A DNA stretch of 64,000 bases from Escherichia sp. E1V33 (GCF_004211955.1 NZ_RHJI01000021.1:62001-126000), one strand, 5' to 3'. Counted from the first letter of the stretch, positions 19,588 to 31,555 are shown. Made by a program: numbers and translations. Notes: generated by a model not told the origin, from the letters alone.

Positions 19588-21591
19588 ATGTCCCGAAAAG
19601 ACCTTGCCAATGCGATTCGCGCGCTCAGTATGGATGCAGTGCAAAAAGCCAATTCTGGTCACCCCGGCGCGCCAATGGGTATGGCAGATATTGCCGAAGT
19701 GCTGTGGAACGATTTTCTCAAACATAACCCCACCGATCCGACCTGGTATGACCGCGACCGCTTTATTCTTTCCAACGGTCACGCCTCGATGTTGCTCTAT
19801 AGTTTGCTACATCTGACTGGTTATGATTTACCGCTCGAAGAACTGAAAAATTTCCGTCAACTGCATTCGAAAACGCCAGGCCATCCAGAGATTGGCTATA
19901 CGCCAGGCGTTGAAACCACCACGGGTCCTCTTGGGCAAGGGTTAGCGAACGCGGTTGGACTGGCGATAGCGGAACGCACGCTGGCAGCGCAGTTTAACCA
20001 GCCGGATCATGAGATTGTCGATCACTTCACCTATGTGTTTATGGGCGACGGCTGCCTGATGGAAGGTATCTCTCACGAAGTCTCTTCGCTGGCGGGAACG
20101 TTGGGACTCGGCAAGCTGATTGGCTTTTACGATCACAACGGTATTTCGATTGATGGTGAAACCGAAGGCTGGTTTACCGATGATACGGCAAAACGATTTG
20201 AAGCCTACCACTGGCATGTGATCCACGAGATCGACGGTCACGATCCGCAGGCGGTTAAGGAAGCAATCCTCGAAGCACAAAGCGTGAAAGATAAACCGTC
20301 GTTGATTATCTGCCGTACGGTGATTGGCTTTGGCTCGCCTAATAAAGCGGGTAAGGAAGAGGCCCACGGCGCACCGTTGGGTGAAGAAGAAGTGGCGCTG
20401 GCGCGGCAAAAACTGGGCTGGCATCATCCGCCATTTGAGATCCCAAAAGAGATTTATCACGCCTGGGATGCTCGCGAAAAAGGCGAAAAAGCGCAGCAGA
20501 GCTGGAATGAGAAGTTTGCCGCTTATAAAAAGGCCCATCCGCAACTTGCAGAAGAGTTTATCCGTCGGATGAGCGGTGGTTTGCCGAAGGACTGGGAGAA
20601 AATTACCCAAAAATATATCAATGAGTTGCAGTCGAATCCGGCCAAAATCGCTACCCGTAAAGCGTCGCAAAATACGCTTAACGCTTACGGGCCAATGCTG
20701 CCGGAACTGCTTGGCGGTTCGGCGGATCTGGCCCCAAGTAATCTCACTATCTGGAAAGGATCTGTGTCGCTGAAGGAAGATCCCGCAGGGAATTATATTC
20801 ACTACGGGGTGCGTGAATTTGGCATGACCGCTATCGCCAACGGCATCGCGCACCACGGCGGCTTTGTGCCGTATACCGCGACGTTCCTGATGTTTGTTGA
20901 ATACGCCCGTAACGCCGCGCGGATGGCGGCACTGATGAAAGCGCGGCAGATTATGGTTTATACCCACGACTCAATTGGTCTGGGCGAAGATGGCCCGACG
21001 CACCAGGCAGTGGAGCAACTGGCCAGTCTGCGCTTAACGCCGAATTTCAGCACCTGGCGACCGTGCGATCAGGTGGAAGCCGCCGTAGGCTGGAAGCTGG
21101 CGGTTGAGCGCCACAATGGGCCGACGGCGCTAATCCTCTCAAGGCAGAATCTGGCGCAGGTGGAACGTACGCCGGATCAGGTTAAAGAAATTGCCCGTGG
21201 TGGTTATGTGCTGAAAGACAGCGGCGGTAAGCCGGATATTATTTTGATTGCCACAGGGTCAGAGATGGAAATCACGCTACAGGCCGCAGAGAAACTGGCG
21301 GGAGAAGGGCGTAATGTACGCGTAGTTTCCCTGCCCTCGACCGATATTTTCGACGCCCAGGATGAAGAATATCGGGAGTCGGTGTTGCCTTCTAACGTTG
21401 CAGCTCGCGTGGCGGTGGAAGCGGGTATTGCCGATTACTGGTACAAATACGTCGGCCTGAAAGGGGCGATTGTCGGGATGACGGGTTACGGGGAATCTGC
21501 TCCGGCAGATAAGCTGTTCCCATTCTTTGGCTTTACCGCCGAGAATATTGTGGCAAAAGCGCATAAGGTGCTGGGGGTGAAAGGTGCCTGA
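19588..21591 (+). CDS. tktB: Transketolase 2
   Basis: Thiamine-diphosphate enzyme transferring two-carbon ketol units in the pentose-phosphate pathway; minor isozyme to TktA. It has 667 residues from the ATG at 19588 ([24 protein letters not shown]), preceded by CGGAG; the frame is open 21 codons back into talA. Motifs: [17 protein letters not shown], the ThDP-binding [18 protein letters not shown], the central [15 protein letters not shown] and the C-terminal domain. It is followed by a GC-rich repeat that may end the transcript. Confidence 0.96.
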   Translation: MSRKDLANAIRALSMDAVQKANSGHPGAPMGMADIAEVLWNDFLKHNPTDPTWYDRDRFILSNGHASMLLYSLLHLTGYDLPLEELKNFRQLHSKTPGHPEIGYTPGVETTTGPLGQGLANAVGLAIAERTLAAQFNQPDHEIVDHFTYVFMGDGCLMEGISHEVSSLAGTLGLGKLIGFYDHNGISIDGETEGWFTDDTAKRFEAYHWHVIHEIDGHDPQAVKEAILEAQSVKDKPSLIICRTVIGFGSPNKAGKEEAHGAPLGEEEVALARQKLGWHHPPFEIPKEIYHAWDAREKGEKAQQSWNEKFAAYKKAHPQLAEEFIRRMSGGLPKDWEKITQKYINELQSNPAKIATRKASQNTLNAYGPMLPELLGGSADLAPSNLTIWKGSVSLKEDPAGNYIHYGVREFGMTAIANGIAHHGGFVPYTATFLMFVEYARNAARMAALMKARQIMVYTHDSIGLGEDGPTHQAVEQLASLRLTPNFSTWRPCDQVEAAVGWKLAVERHNGPTALILSRQNLAQVERTPDQVKEIARGGYVLKDSGGKPDIILIATGSEMEITLQAAEKLAGEGRNVRVVSLPSTDIFDAQDEEYRESVLPSNVAARVAVEAGIADYWYKYVGLKGAIVGMTGYGESAPADKLFPFFGFTAENIVAKAHKVLGVKGA

Positions 21592-21613
21592 TGGTGCCAG
21601 GATGCTGCATGTT

Positions 21614-21650
21614 CCCCTCACCCTAACCCTCTCCCCAAAGGGGCGAGGGG
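21614..21650. repeat. GC-rich boxC-like intergenic repeat
   Basis: A CCCTCACCCTAACC lead followed by a hairpin with arms CCCTCTCCCC and GGGGCGAGGG (one mismatch) around an AAA loop. This sequence type recurs between enterobacterial genes and is usually named boxC; the name is from memory. It sits 22 bases after the tktB stop and between convergent genes, so it may also terminate transcription. Confidence 0.65.
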
Positions 21651-21690
21651 ACGGTCCGTGCGCTTTTCAGGGCCGCACCTGCGATTTTGT

Positions 21691-22734
21691 TTAACGCGTG
21701 ATCCACAACGTGGGCCAGGCGTCTGGCCCATGCCAGTTATCGCAGGTCGGTTCTGCGGCGTAACGCACCAGGCGAAAACGCTGACCGTCAAAGCGCCAGC
21801 GCGCCTGAATACCACAATCGCTTAATCCGCGACCTTTCGCTAAGGTCACCAATTCACGCGTTTTTTCATCAAATGTCGCGTTCATCAGTTCCAGTTCATT
21901 CGTCTCCTGACCGTTGTTGAATGGCAAACGTAACCGCACCGGGCGCGAGGCCAGTGGCTTTTTACGCGACACAATCCACGCAAGATCAATGGTGTTATAC
22001 GCGCCTGCTTCACAGCTAATCATCATTAATGCTTTATCATCGGTCAGCGCCGTAACGGTCACTTCACGACGCAACGGATCAAGCGAACAGCGCAGACCAT
22101 TCATCCGCCAGTTACCGTAATCCAGCAAATCGTTACGTTCTTCACTAGAAAGCGGTGTCGGCGTCGGGTTCACCACGGCGACCTCTTTTAGCGCAGGCGC
22201 TGGCGGCACACTCAGCGGCGGCTCGTCCCCTTTTTTAATCCACGCGGTTTCACTGCCGACACGCTTTTGCTGGGCATCAATAAACAACAACGCTGCTTTT
22301 AATCCGGCCAGAGAAATAGTCTGATCGCCGTCACGTAAGGTGACGGCCTTCCCTTCCTGAATCATCTTTAAAAATGCAGTGATGGTCGCCGTATCATCGG
22401 TCACTAATAACCACGGTGAAATCCGCCATTTGTCCCCGCTTAACGCCAGCGGCTCACCATCTAACAGCAGTCGCGACGCTATCGCCTCTTCTGACGCACC
22501 CGGTGAATGCAATCCACCACGCTCGATACGTAAAACGGCGTCGGTATGCGCCCCGGCGCTGCGGCTTAGAGTCATCACCAGTCCATTATGATCGCCTGTG
22601 TTTCGCGCCACGCAGAAGTTTTGGTTATTACAGGTGACCTGCCAGTCGGAAAACGCCCGTTGCGCTGGTGCCGCCCACGCCAAAGACGTCGGCAACAAAG
22701 CGAAAAAAAAGAGAAGAAAAATGCGATAGCGCAT
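21691..22734 (-). CDS. ypfG: Exported DUF1176 protein YpfG
   Basis: Uncharacterised periplasmic protein of the DUF1176 family. It has 347 residues. The N-terminus MRYRIFLLFFFALLPTSLAWA-AP is a clear Sec signal peptide with cleavage expected after about residue 22; no lipobox is present. Cysteines recur in CNNQNFCVARN, LRCSL, ISCEAG, SDCG and TCDNW, suggesting disulphides. Convergent with tktB and transcribed alone. Function unknown. Confidence 0.9.
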   Translation of the reverse strand: MRYRIFLLFFFALLPTSLAWAAPAQRAFSDWQVTCNNQNFCVARNTGDHNGLVMTLSRSAGAHTDAVLRIERGGLHSPGASEEAIASRLLLDGEPLALSGDKWRISPWLLVTDDTATITAFLKMIQEGKAVTLRDGDQTISLAGLKAALLFIDAQQKRVGSETAWIKKGDEPPLSVPPAPALKEVAVVNPTPTPLSSEERNDLLDYGNWRMNGLRCSLDPLRREVTVTALTDDKALMMISCEAGAYNTIDLAWIVSRKKPLASRPVRLRLPFNNGQETNELELMNATFDEKTRELVTLAKGRGLSDCGIQARWRFDGQRFRLVRYAAEPTCDNWHGPDAWPTLWITR

Positions 22735-22859
22735 GGACGGTACGACCCCAGAAGTTCAAACAAACAGCACAAGTCGTATCTTCGTTGCGCAGGTAGCGCG
22801 GCTCAATCGGATTTATCGGATTGAGCCAATAATAATCAACTAAATATTATTGTTATTTT

Positions 22860-23435
22860 TCAGTCCATTAAATGCGACGCTTGCAAATAGTTAAGTAATA
22901 ACACCGTCTTACCGTCTCGTATCTCACCGGTTTTGATCATCTCCAGTGCCTGGCTGAACGGCAGCTCGAGCACTTCAATATCTTCATCTTCGACGCCGCC
23001 ACCGGCGTTAGCGCGCTGATTGTCACTGTATTCAGCGATAAAAAAGTGGATTAGCTCAGTCACGCCGCCAGGCGACATATACAGTTCAAATAATTTGCGC
23101 ACTTCGCCCACTTCATACCCTGTCTCTTCAATCGCTTCTTTTCGAATGCAGACTTCTGGTTCATCGTTGTCCAGCAGCCCGGCGCAGGTTTCAATCAGCT
23201 GCCCGCTTTCATTGCCATTAACCCACGTGGCGACGCGGAACTGGCGAATCAGTACTACGGTCTTTTTCTTCGCGTTGTACAGGAGGATTGTCGCGCCATT
23301 GCCGCGGTCGTAAACTTCACGTTTATGGCGGATAACTTCGCCATCTTTGCGGGTAAGATCGTAGGTAATGTTGTGCAGGGTGAAATAGTTATCGGAGAGA
23401 ATTTTGTTTTTAATGAGGGTGATTTGTTGCGTCAT
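22860..23435 (-). CDS. nudK: GDP-mannose hydrolase (Nudix) NudK
   Basis: Nudix hydrolase that in E. coli cleaves GDP-mannose to GMP and mannose 1-phosphate. It has 191 residues. The Nudix core KEAIEETGY (pattern REUxEExGU, K in place of R) lies around residues 98-106, preceded by a degenerate first half [14 protein letters not shown], as is usual for this subfamily. [15 protein letters not shown] follows. Monocistronic, between ypfG and aegA on the same strand. Confidence 0.94.
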   Translation of the reverse strand: MTQQITLIKNKILSDNYFTLHNITYDLTRKDGEVIRHKREVYDRGNGATILLYNAKKKTVVLIRQFRVATWVNGNESGQLIETCAGLLDNDEPEVCIRKEAIEETGYEVGEVRKLFELYMSPGGVTELIHFFIAEYSDNQRANAGGGVEDEDIEVLELPFSQALEMIKTGEIRDGKTVLLLNYLQASHLMD

Positions 23436-23502
23436 ACCGACTCCACAGCGCGAAATGAACGATTATCTTACGCTGTGAAGTCATGTTTGTCTGCGGAGGC
23501 TA

Positions 23503-25482
23503 TCAGTGAGATTTGACTGATTTTACCCCCAGCCAGTCAATAATCCCCTGTGCCGCATGGCGGCCTTCGGCCATTGCGGTAACCACCAGATCCGCACCAC
23601 GTACGGCATCGCCACCGGCGAAGATTTTCGGATTGGTGGTCTGGTACCGGTACTGGCTTTCCACATCCGCGATGATGCGGCCCCATTTGTCTACCGTTAC
23701 ACCGTGCGACTCCAGCCACGGCATACCATGGGGATTAAAGCCAAATGCCATGATCACCGCGTCAGCTGGCATGACAAATTCACTGCCTTCCACCGGTACT
23801 GGACGCCGACGCCCCTGGGCATCCGGCTCGCCAAGACGCGTACGCAGGAAACGAATCCCGCAAACGTGACCTTGTTCATTCAGCTCAAGCGCCACCGGCT
23901 GGACGTTAAATTCGAAGTTCACCCCTTCTTCACGGGCGTTCTTCACCTCTTTTTTCGAACCTGGCATGTTAGCTTCATCACGACGATAAGCGCAGGTGAC
24001 GTTACTCGCGCCGTGGCGCAGCGCAGTGCGTACACAATCCATCGCGGTGTCGCCGCCGCCCAGTACCACGACGTTGAGTCCGGCGGTATTGATAAACGGC
24101 TCTTCCGGTAGCTCTTCGAGTCCCATCACCTGTTTAGTGTTGGCGATGAGGAACGGCAGCGCGTCATAAACGCCCGGCGCATCTTCATTGGGTAAACCCG
24201 CTTTCATGGAACGGTAAGTGCCTACGCCAACGAAGACCGCGTCGTATTGTTCCAAAAGCGAATCCAAAGAGACATCTTTACCCACTTCACAATTGAGTTC
24301 GAAGTGAATCCCCATTGCGCTGAAGATTTCCCGACGGCGTGCCAGCAGTGATTTATCCAGTTTGAAAGAAGGAATGCCGAAAGTGAGCAAGCCACCGATT
24401 TCTGGATGGCGATCGTACACCGTCACCGCCACGCCATTGCGGGTCAGAACATCCGCACAGGCCAGCCCTGCCGGACCCGCACCGATAATCGCCACCCGCT
24501 TGTCCACTTTGGTGACATGGCTTAAGTCAGGACGCCAGCCTTTCGCCAGCGCCTGATCCGAAATGTAGCGTTCAATGTTGCCGATAGTTACCGCGCCGTG
24601 CTCATCGCGAATGGTGCAGGCACCTTCGCACAGCCGGTCTTGCGGGCAAACGCGCCCGGTAATTTCAGGCAGGGTGTTGGTCTGGTGAGAAAGCTCAACG
24701 GCGGCGTCGATATCTCCGGCTTTCACCAGTTCAATCCACTGCGGAATATGGTTATGCAGCGGGCAGGTCCATTCACAAACGCTATGCTCGCCGCACTTCA
24801 GGCAGCGCGAGGCTTCCCGTTGTGCCTGGTCGGCACGAAACGGCAGATAAATTTCATCAAAGCCAGTTTTGCGTACCTCAATCGCCAGTTTATCCGGTTC
24901 GCCGCGCGCGGGGGTTGCCTGCATTTGTTCTACTTTACTGATGACTGGCATTTCTTGTGCCGGGACGCTCGCATGCCACGGTTGATGTTCCTGGCGCGCG
25001 GTGCGCAGGCGGCGGGATTTCGCCATGCCGGAGAGTGCGGAGTCGGTCACCAGTTGCAGCGCGTCCGCCGGACAATTCTCGACACAGGCAGGGCCGTTCT
25101 CTCGCCCTGCACACAGGTCACATTTATGCGCGGTGGCTTTCACTTTACCCACGGCGACAGGCGTCAGGACAATTTGCATAGTGCCAAACGGACAGGCCAC
25201 CACGCAGGATTTACAGCCAATACACTTTTGCTGATTGACCTGAATGCTGTCATCAACGTGGCTGATCGCGCCATTAGGGCAGCTACGGGCGCAAGGCGCA
25301 TCTTCACAATGGTGACAGGTCACTGCGCTACGTTGCTGCTGATGTTTGATAACCGTAATTCGGGGGTGGAAATGGTGCTGACTCAACACGTGTTGCTCAT
25401 CATTGTGAGCCATCACACAGGCCACTTCACAAGCATGGCACCCCAGACATTGCTGACTGTTGGCCATAATAAAACGATTCAT
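23503..25482 (-). CDS. aegA: Fe-S/FAD oxidoreductase AegA
   Basis: Large oxidoreductase with an N-terminal ferredoxin-like part joined to a glutamate-synthase small-subunit-like part; linked in E. coli to anaerobic uric-acid degradation. It has 659 residues. Clusters in order: CLGCHACEVAC, CHHCEDAPCARSCP, CIGCKSCVVACPFG, CDLCAGRENGPACVENCP, then CLKCGEHSVCEWTCPLHNHIP at about residue 230. FAD motif AIIGAGPAGLACADVL and NADPH motif VVLGGGDTAMDCVRTA follow. Divergent from narQ across 205 bases, which fits shared anaerobic control. Confidence 0.95.
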   Translation of the reverse strand: MNRFIMANSQQCLGCHACEVACVMAHNDEQHVLSQHHFHPRITVIKHQQQRSAVTCHHCEDAPCARSCPNGAISHVDDSIQVNQQKCIGCKSCVVACPFGTMQIVLTPVAVGKVKATAHKCDLCAGRENGPACVENCPADALQLVTDSALSGMAKSRRLRTARQEHQPWHASVPAQEMPVISKVEQMQATPARGEPDKLAIEVRKTGFDEIYLPFRADQAQREASRCLKCGEHSVCEWTCPLHNHIPQWIELVKAGDIDAAVELSHQTNTLPEITGRVCPQDRLCEGACTIRDEHGAVTIGNIERYISDQALAKGWRPDLSHVTKVDKRVAIIGAGPAGLACADVLTRNGVAVTVYDRHPEIGGLLTFGIPSFKLDKSLLARRREIFSAMGIHFELNCEVGKDVSLDSLLEQYDAVFVGVGTYRSMKAGLPNEDAPGVYDALPFLIANTKQVMGLEELPEEPFINTAGLNVVVLGGGDTAMDCVRTALRHGASNVTCAYRRDEANMPGSKKEVKNAREEGVNFEFNVQPVALELNEQGHVCGIRFLRTRLGEPDAQGRRRPVPVEGSEFVMPADAVIMAFGFNPHGMPWLESHGVTVDKWGRIIADVESQYRYQTTNPKIFAGGDAVRGADLVVTAMAEGRHAAQGIIDWLGVKSVKSH

Positions 25483-25687
25483 AACGACCTTCTTTTTTGG
25501 TTGTAAAAACCTTATTCTTTATATGAGTGTTGTTATTACCCGACTTACAGGGGAATCGGCAATGTTCATTTGCCCGGAACAAGTAACTATTTCGCTATAA
25601 ACTGTGGCAGATCAAATAATCCCATCATTGACTAAATTGCGTTTCAGCGAACTGGAACATTAATGATTTTTTGTGGAGAAGACGCGT

Positions 25688-27388
25688 GTGATTGTTAAAC
25701 GACCCGTCTCGGCCAGTCTGGCCCGGGCCTTTTTTTACATTGTGCTGCTGTCGATTCTTTCCACGGGTATCGCTCTGCTAACTCTGGCGAGCAGCTTGCG
25801 CGACGCTGAGGCTATCAATATTGCCGGATCGCTGCGTATGCAGAGTTACCGCCTGGGCTACGACTTGCAAAGTGGCAGTCCACAACTCAATGCACATCGC
25901 CAGCTGTTTCAGCAGGCACTGCATTCACGGGTATTAACCAATCTCAACGTCTGGTATGTACCAGAGGCAGTAAAAACTCGCTATGCGCATCTGAATGCCA
26001 ACTGGCTGGAGATGAATAACCGACTCATTCAGGGCGACTTGCCGTGGTATCAGGCCAATATTAATAACTATGTTAATCAGATAGACCTGTTCGTGCTGGC
26101 TTTACAGCACTACGCTGAACGCAAAATGCTGCTGGTAGTGGCGATTTCGCTGGCTGGCGGTATTGGTATTTTCACGCTGGTCTTTTTTACTCTGCGCCGC
26201 ATACGCCATCAGGTGGTTGCTCCGCTGAATCAACTGGTAACCGCCAGTCAACGTATTGAACACGGGCAGTTCGACTCGCCGCCGCTGGATACCAGCCTAC
26301 CCAATGAACTGGGTCTGCTTGCAAAAACCTTTAACCAGATGTCGAGCGAGCTTCATAAGCTGTACCGCTCGCTGGAAGCGTCAGTAGAAGAAAAAACTCG
26401 CGATCTCCACGAAGCCAAGCGACGTCTGGAAGTTCTTTATCAGTGTTCGCAGGCGCTGAACACCAGCCAGATTGATGTGCATTGTTTCCGCCATATTTTG
26501 CAGATTGTTCGCGACAATGAAGCAGCTGAATATCTGGAGCTGAACGTTGGGGATAACTGGCGGATTAGCGAAGGGAAGCCAAACCCTGAGCTACCAATAC
26601 AGATTTTACCGGTCACCATGCAAGAGACTGTTTACGGCGAGCTGCACTGGCAAAATAGCAACCTGTCGGCCTCTGAACCGCTACTTAACAGCGTTTCATC
26701 GATGCTGGGCCGTGGTTTGTACTTTAACCAGGCTCAGAAGCATTTCCAGCAGTTGTTGTTGATGGAAGAGCGCGCGACCATCGCCCGCGAATTGCACGAC
26801 TCGCTGGCACAGGTACTTTCTTATTTACGTATCCAGTTGACGTTACTGAAACGTTCGATACCCGAAGATAACGCCACTGCACAAAGTATCATGGCCGATT
26901 TCTCCCAGGCGCTGAATGATGCTTATCGGCAGTTACGCGAGCTGTTAACCACTTTCCGACTGACGCTACAGCAGGCGGATCTTCCCTCTGCGCTGCGTGA
27001 AATGCTGGATACATTACAAAACCAAACCAGCGCCAAATTGTCGCTCGACTGCCGTCTGCCAACCCTGGCGCTGGATGCGCAGATGCAGGTACATTTGTTG
27101 CAAATTATTCGCGAAGCGGTGCTGAACGCCATGAAGCACGCCAACGCCAGCGAAATTGCCGTTAGCTGCGTCACCGCGCCGGATGGCAATCACACAGTCT
27201 ATATTCGTGACAACGGTATTGGCATCGGTGAACCGAAGGAACCCGAAGGCCATTATGGTCTGAATATCATGCGAGAACGCGCGGAAAGATTGGGTGGGAC
27301 GCTGACTTTTTCGCAACCTTCCGGCGGCGGCACGTTAGTGAGTATTAGCTTTCGCTCTGCGGAGAGCGAGGAAAGCCAGCAGATATGA
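25688..27388 (+). CDS. narQ: Nitrate/nitrite sensor histidine kinase NarQ
   Basis: Inner-membrane sensor that phosphorylates NarL and NarP in response to nitrate and nitrite. It has 566 residues from a GTG start at 25688 (V/M-IVKRPVSASLARAFF) with GGAG 9 bases upstream; an in-frame GTG five codons back sits too close to that ribosome site. TM1 about 14-36; periplasmic sensor with the P-box NIAGSLRMQSYRLGYD; TM2 about 147-170; HAMP; then the HPK7 core ARELHDSLAQVLSYLRIQL (phospho-His) and HATPase DNGIGIG ... GHYGLNIMRERAERLGG. Confidence 0.96.
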   Translation: MIVKRPVSASLARAFFYIVLLSILSTGIALLTLASSLRDAEAINIAGSLRMQSYRLGYDLQSGSPQLNAHRQLFQQALHSRVLTNLNVWYVPEAVKTRYAHLNANWLEMNNRLIQGDLPWYQANINNYVNQIDLFVLALQHYAERKMLLVVAISLAGGIGIFTLVFFTLRRIRHQVVAPLNQLVTASQRIEHGQFDSPPLDTSLPNELGLLAKTFNQMSSELHKLYRSLEASVEEKTRDLHEAKRRLEVLYQCSQALNTSQIDVHCFRHILQIVRDNEAAEYLELNVGDNWRISEGKPNPELPIQILPVTMQETVYGELHWQNSNLSASEPLLNSVSSMLGRGLYFNQAQKHFQQLLLMEERATIARELHDSLAQVLSYLRIQLTLLKRSIPEDNATAQSIMADFSQALNDAYRQLRELLTTFRLTLQQADLPSALREMLDTLQNQTSAKLSLDCRLPTLALDAQMQVHLLQIIREAVLNAMKHANASEIAVSCVTAPDGNHTVYIRDNGIGIGEPKEPEGHYGLNIMRERAERLGGTLTFSQPSGGGTLVSISFRSAESEESQQI

Positions 27389-27463
27389 TGCCGCTTACTG
27401 TTCAATAAATACTGGCACTTTAGGTTCAGTATAAAAGGGTATGATAATTTACATTATCTCCTT

Positions 27464-27481
27464 TTTTTCTCCACGATTGGC
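27464..27481 (+). promoter_or_regulatory. BaeR-like box upstream of acrD
   Basis: TTTTTCTCCACGATTGGC differs at one position from the published BaeR consensus TTTTTCTCCATDATTGGC. It ends 70 bases before the acrD start. acrD is an established BaeSR target, so assignment is strong though the consensus is quoted from memory. Confidence 0.75.
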
Positions 27482-27551
27482 TCGTACCTTGCCGCTACAG
27501 TGAAGCAAGGCATGCCCATAACGATACGCAGCAATACGAGGTCCTCTTTTA

Positions 27552-30500
27552 ATGGCGAATTTCTTTATTGATCGCCCCATTTTTGCCTGGGTGCTGGCAA
27601 TTCTGTTGTGTCTGACAGGAACCCTGGCCATTTTCTCTTTGCCCGTTGAACAGTACCCGGATCTCGCGCCACCGAATGTGCGAGTGACCGCTAACTATCC
27701 GGGCGCGTCGGCCCAGACACTGGAAAACACCGTGACCCAGGTTATCGAGCAGAATATGACTGGCCTCGATAACCTGATGTATATGTCATCACAAAGCAGC
27801 GGTACTGGACAGGCGTCGGTAACCCTCAGTTTTAAAGCTGGCACAGATCCGGACGAAGCAGTGCAACAGGTGCAGAACCAGTTGCAGTCGGCCATGCGTA
27901 AACTGCCGCAGGCGGTGCAAAATCAGGGTGTAACGGTGCGTAAAACCGGGGATACCAACATTCTGACCATTGCCTTCGTATCAACCGATGGTTCGATGGA
28001 TAAACAGGATATCGCCGATTACGTTGCCAGTAATATTCAGGACCCGTTAAGCCGCGTGAACGGTGTTGGTGATATCGACGCTTACGGTTCACAATATTCG
28101 ATGCGTATCTGGCTGGATCCGGCAAAACTAAACAGTTTCCAGATGACAGCCAAAGATGTCACTGACGCCATTGAGTCGCAGAACGCACAGATTGCGGTTG
28201 GGCAGCTTGGCGGCACGCCGTCTGTCGATAACCAGGCACTCAACGCCACCATTAACGCCCAATCACTGTTGCAAACACCAGAACAGTTCCGTGATATCAC
28301 TCTGCGAGTGAATCAGGACGGTTCGGAAGTGAAACTGGGTGATGTCGCCACCGTCGAAATGGGTGCGGAGAAATACGATTATCTTAGCCGTTTCAACGGA
28401 AAACCAGCCTCGGGGCTGGGGGTAAAACTGGCCTCCGGCGCGAATGAAATGGCAACGGCAGAACTGGTGATCAACCGTCTGGATGAACTGGCGCAGTATT
28501 TCCCGCCCGGACTGGAGTACAAGGTGGCGTATGAAACCACCTCGTTTGTTAAGGCCTCCATTGAAGACGTAGTGAAAACTCTGCTAGAAGCTATTGCGCT
28601 GGTTTTCCTCGTTATGTATCTGTTCCTGCAAAACTTCCGCGCTACGCTGATTCCAACTATCGCCGTGCCGGTAGTGTTGATGGGAACCTTCTCGGTGCTT
28701 TATGCCTTCGGCTACAGCGTGAACACCTTAACCATGTTCGCGATGGTGCTGGCGATCGGCCTGCTGGTGGATGACGCCATCGTGGTGGTGGAAAACGTCG
28801 AACGAATTATGAGTGAGGAAGGACTCACTCCTCGCGAAGCCACACGTAAATCGATGGGGCAGATCCAGGGCGCACTGGTCGGGATTGCAATGGTGCTTTC
28901 TGCCGTATTTGTGCCAATGGCCTTCTTTGGCGGCACCACCGGGGCTATCTATCGCCAGTTCTCTATAACCATTGTTGCGGCAATGGTGCTGTCGGTTCTG
29001 GTGGCGATGATCCTGACTCCAGCATTGTGCGCAACACTACTTAAGCCATTGAAAAAAGGTGAACATCACGGGCAGAAAGGCTTTTTTGCCTGGTTTAACC
29101 AGATGTTCAACCGCAACGCCGAACGCTACGAAAAAGGGGTGGCGAAAATTCTCCACCGCAGCCTGCGCTGGATTTTGATTTACGTCCTGCTGTTAGGCGG
29201 CATGGTGTTCCTGTTTCTGCGTCTGCCGACGTCGTTCCTGCCTCTGGAAGACCGTGGCATGTTTACCACCTCGGTACAATTACCCAGCGGCTCGACTCAG
29301 CAACAGACCCTGAAAGTAGTGGAACAGATCGAGAAATATTACTTCACCCATGAGAAAGACAACATCATGTCGGTGTTTGCCACTGTAGGTTCTGGCCCTG
29401 GAGGAAACGGGCAAAACGTGGCACGAATGTTTGTCCGCCTGAAAGACTGGAGCGAACGCGACAGTAAAACAGGCACTTCGTTTGCCATTATCGAACGTGC
29501 AACGAAAGCATTTAATAAAATCAAAGAAGCTCGCGTTATCGCCAGTAGCCCGCCAGCTATCAGCGGCCTTGGCAGTTCCGCTGGATTTGATATGGAGCTG
29601 CAGGACCACGCTGGGGCGGGTCACGATGCGCTGATGGCCGCGCGTAATCAGCTGCTGGCGCTCGCGGCGGAAAACCCGGAGCTAACCCGTGTGCGCCATA
29701 ACGGCCTCGACGACAGTCCGCAGTTGCAGATTGATATCGACCAGCGTAAAGCTCAGGCGCTGGGCGTTGCCATTGACGATATTAACGACACGCTGCAAAC
29801 CGCGTGGGGGTCAAGCTATGTGAATGACTTTATGGATCGCGGTCGCGTGAAGAAAGTCTATGTGCAGGCTGCCGCGCCGTATCGCATGCTGCCAGATGAC
29901 ATCAACTTGTGGTATGTACGTAACAAAGACGGCGGCATGGTGCCTTTCTCCGCCTTCGCGACCTCTCGCTGGGAGACTGGCTCGCCGCGTCTGGAACGCT
30001 ATAACGGCTATTCTGCGGTAGAAATTGTCGGGGAAGCCGCTCCGGGCGTCAGTACGGGTACAGCGATGGATATTATGGAATCGTTGGTGAAGCAGTTGCC
30101 GAACGGCTTTGGACTGGAGTGGACAGCGATGTCGTACCAGGAACGACTTTCCGGTGCGCAGGCTCCGGCGCTGTATGCCATTTCATTGCTGGTGGTATTC
30201 CTGTGTCTGGCGGCGTTGTATGAAAGCTGGTCGGTGCCGTTCTCGGTAATGCTGGTTGTACCGCTGGGGGTTATCGGCGCGCTACTGGCAACCTGGATGC
30301 GCGGGCTGGAAAACGATGTTTACTTCCAGGTGGGCCTGTTAACGGTCATTGGTTTATCGGCGAAAAACGCTATCCTGATTGTTGAGTTTGCCAACGAGAT
30401 GAATCAAAAAGGCCACGATCTGTTTGAAGCGACGCTCTACGCCTGCCGTCAGCGTTTACGCCCAATTCTGATGACATCGCTGGCATTTATCTTCGGCGTA

Positions 30501-30665
30501 CTGCCAATGGCAATCAGCAACGGTGCCGGTTCCGGCGGTCAACACGCAGTCGGTACTGGCGTAATGGGTGGGATGATTTCTGCCACCATTCTCGCGATTT
30601 ACTTCGTGCCACTATTCTTTGTGCTGGTGCGTCGTCGCTTCCCACTGAAGCCTCGACCAGAATAA
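27552..30665 (+). CDS. acrD: RND multidrug efflux pump AcrD
   Basis: Inner-membrane proton-driven pump that works with AcrA and TolC and exports aminoglycosides and other amphiphiles. It has 1037 residues. TM1 about 10-28 ([18 protein letters not shown]), the first periplasmic porter loop to about 335, six TMs to about 560 with the proton-relay DD in [16 protein letters not shown], second porter loop to about 870, then six more TMs ending [15 protein letters not shown]. Followed directly by a strong terminator. Confidence 0.97.
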   Translation: MANFFIDRPIFAWVLAILLCLTGTLAIFSLPVEQYPDLAPPNVRVTANYPGASAQTLENTVTQVIEQNMTGLDNLMYMSSQSSGTGQASVTLSFKAGTDPDEAVQQVQNQLQSAMRKLPQAVQNQGVTVRKTGDTNILTIAFVSTDGSMDKQDIADYVASNIQDPLSRVNGVGDIDAYGSQYSMRIWLDPAKLNSFQMTAKDVTDAIESQNAQIAVGQLGGTPSVDNQALNATINAQSLLQTPEQFRDITLRVNQDGSEVKLGDVATVEMGAEKYDYLSRFNGKPASGLGVKLASGANEMATAELVINRLDELAQYFPPGLEYKVAYETTSFVKASIEDVVKTLLEAIALVFLVMYLFLQNFRATLIPTIAVPVVLMGTFSVLYAFGYSVNTLTMFAMVLAIGLLVDDAIVVVENVERIMSEEGLTPREATRKSMGQIQGALVGIAMVLSAVFVPMAFFGGTTGAIYRQFSITIVAAMVLSVLVAMILTPALCATLLKPLKKGEHHGQKGFFAWFNQMFNRNAERYEKGVAKILHRSLRWILIYVLLLGGMVFLFLRLPTSFLPLEDRGMFTTSVQLPSGSTQQQTLKVVEQIEKYYFTHEKDNIMSVFATVGSGPGGNGQNVARMFVRLKDWSERDSKTGTSFAIIERATKAFNKIKEARVIASSPPAISGLGSSAGFDMELQDHAGAGHDALMAARNQLLALAAENPELTRVRHNGLDDSPQLQIDIDQRKAQALGVAIDDINDTLQTAWGSSYVNDFMDRGRVKKVYVQAAAPYRMLPDDINLWYVRNKDGGMVPFSAFATSRWETGSPRLERYNGYSAVEIVGEAAPGVSTGTAMDIMESLVKQLPNGFGLEWTAMSYQERLSGAQAPALYAISLLVVFLCLAALYESWSVPFSVMLVVPLGVIGALLATWMRGLENDVYFQVGLLTVIGLSAKNAILIVEFANEMNQKGHDLFEATLYACRQRLRPILMTSLAFIFGVLPMAISNGAGSGGQHAVGTGVMGGMISATILAIYFVPLFFVLVRRRFPLKPRPE

Positions 30666-30676
30666 GCAATAAAAAA

Positions 30677-30703
30677 GGCGACATACGTATATGTCGCCTT
30701 TTT
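30677..30703 (+). terminator. Intrinsic terminator of acrD
   Basis: Perfect 9-bp stem GGCGACATA / TATGTCGCC with a 4-base loop, followed by TTTTT, 12 bases after the acrD stop. A run of A residues precedes it, so it can also stop transcripts from the minus strand (ypfM). Confidence 0.9.
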
Positions 30704-30715
30704 CAACTGTCTGAT

Positions 30716-30739
30716 AAAGAACCTGACGTCAGGTTCTTT
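30716..30739. repeat. 24-bp perfect palindrome between acrD and ypfM
   Basis: Two 12-base arms (AAAGAACCTGAC and its exact complement GTCAGGTTCTTT) meet without a spacer. As RNA it forms a 10-bp stem with a 4-base loop. It could be a second terminator for ypfM or a protein-binding site. Confidence 0.6.
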
Positions 30740-30757
30740 CATTTCCTGTTCTGGAAA

Positions 30758-30817
30758 TTACTTACGAAGCATAACTTCGATAAAGTCTTTCCAGTTCCCC
30801 AGTTCACGTTCAATCAT
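30758..30817 (-). CDS. ypfM: 19-residue small protein YpfM
   Basis: Very short protein with sequence MIERELGNWKDFIEVMLRK, matching E. coli YpfM. The ATG at 30817 has a GAGAGG ribosome site 6-7 bases upstream and a candidate sigma-70 promoter at 30843-30871. It is amphipathic with no membrane segment. Convergent with acrD. Function unknown. Confidence 0.9.
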   Translation of the reverse strand: MIERELGNWKDFIEVMLRK

Positions 30818-30842
30818 AACAACCTCTCTTATAATTATGGGT

Positions 30843-30871
30843 ATTCTACGGAAACAATATACCGTGGTGAA
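30843..30871 (-). promoter_or_regulatory. Candidate promoter of ypfM
   Basis: On the minus strand TTCACC (-35, 30866-30871), 17 bases, TAGAAT (-10, 30843-30848), placing a start about 20 bases before the ypfM ATG. Sequence inspection only. Confidence 0.45.
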
Positions 30872-31552
<681 letters not shown>

Positions 31553-31555
31553 TCT

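Noticed and set aside
19942..20967. 341-codon minus-strand ORF opposite tktB
   Set aside because: Lies fully inside tktB on the other strand, has no recognisable domain, and reflects codon bias of a highly conserved gene.
24598..25506. 302-codon plus-strand ORF opposite aegA
   Set aside because: Antisense to the iron-sulphur coding part of aegA; no start context or homologue recognised.
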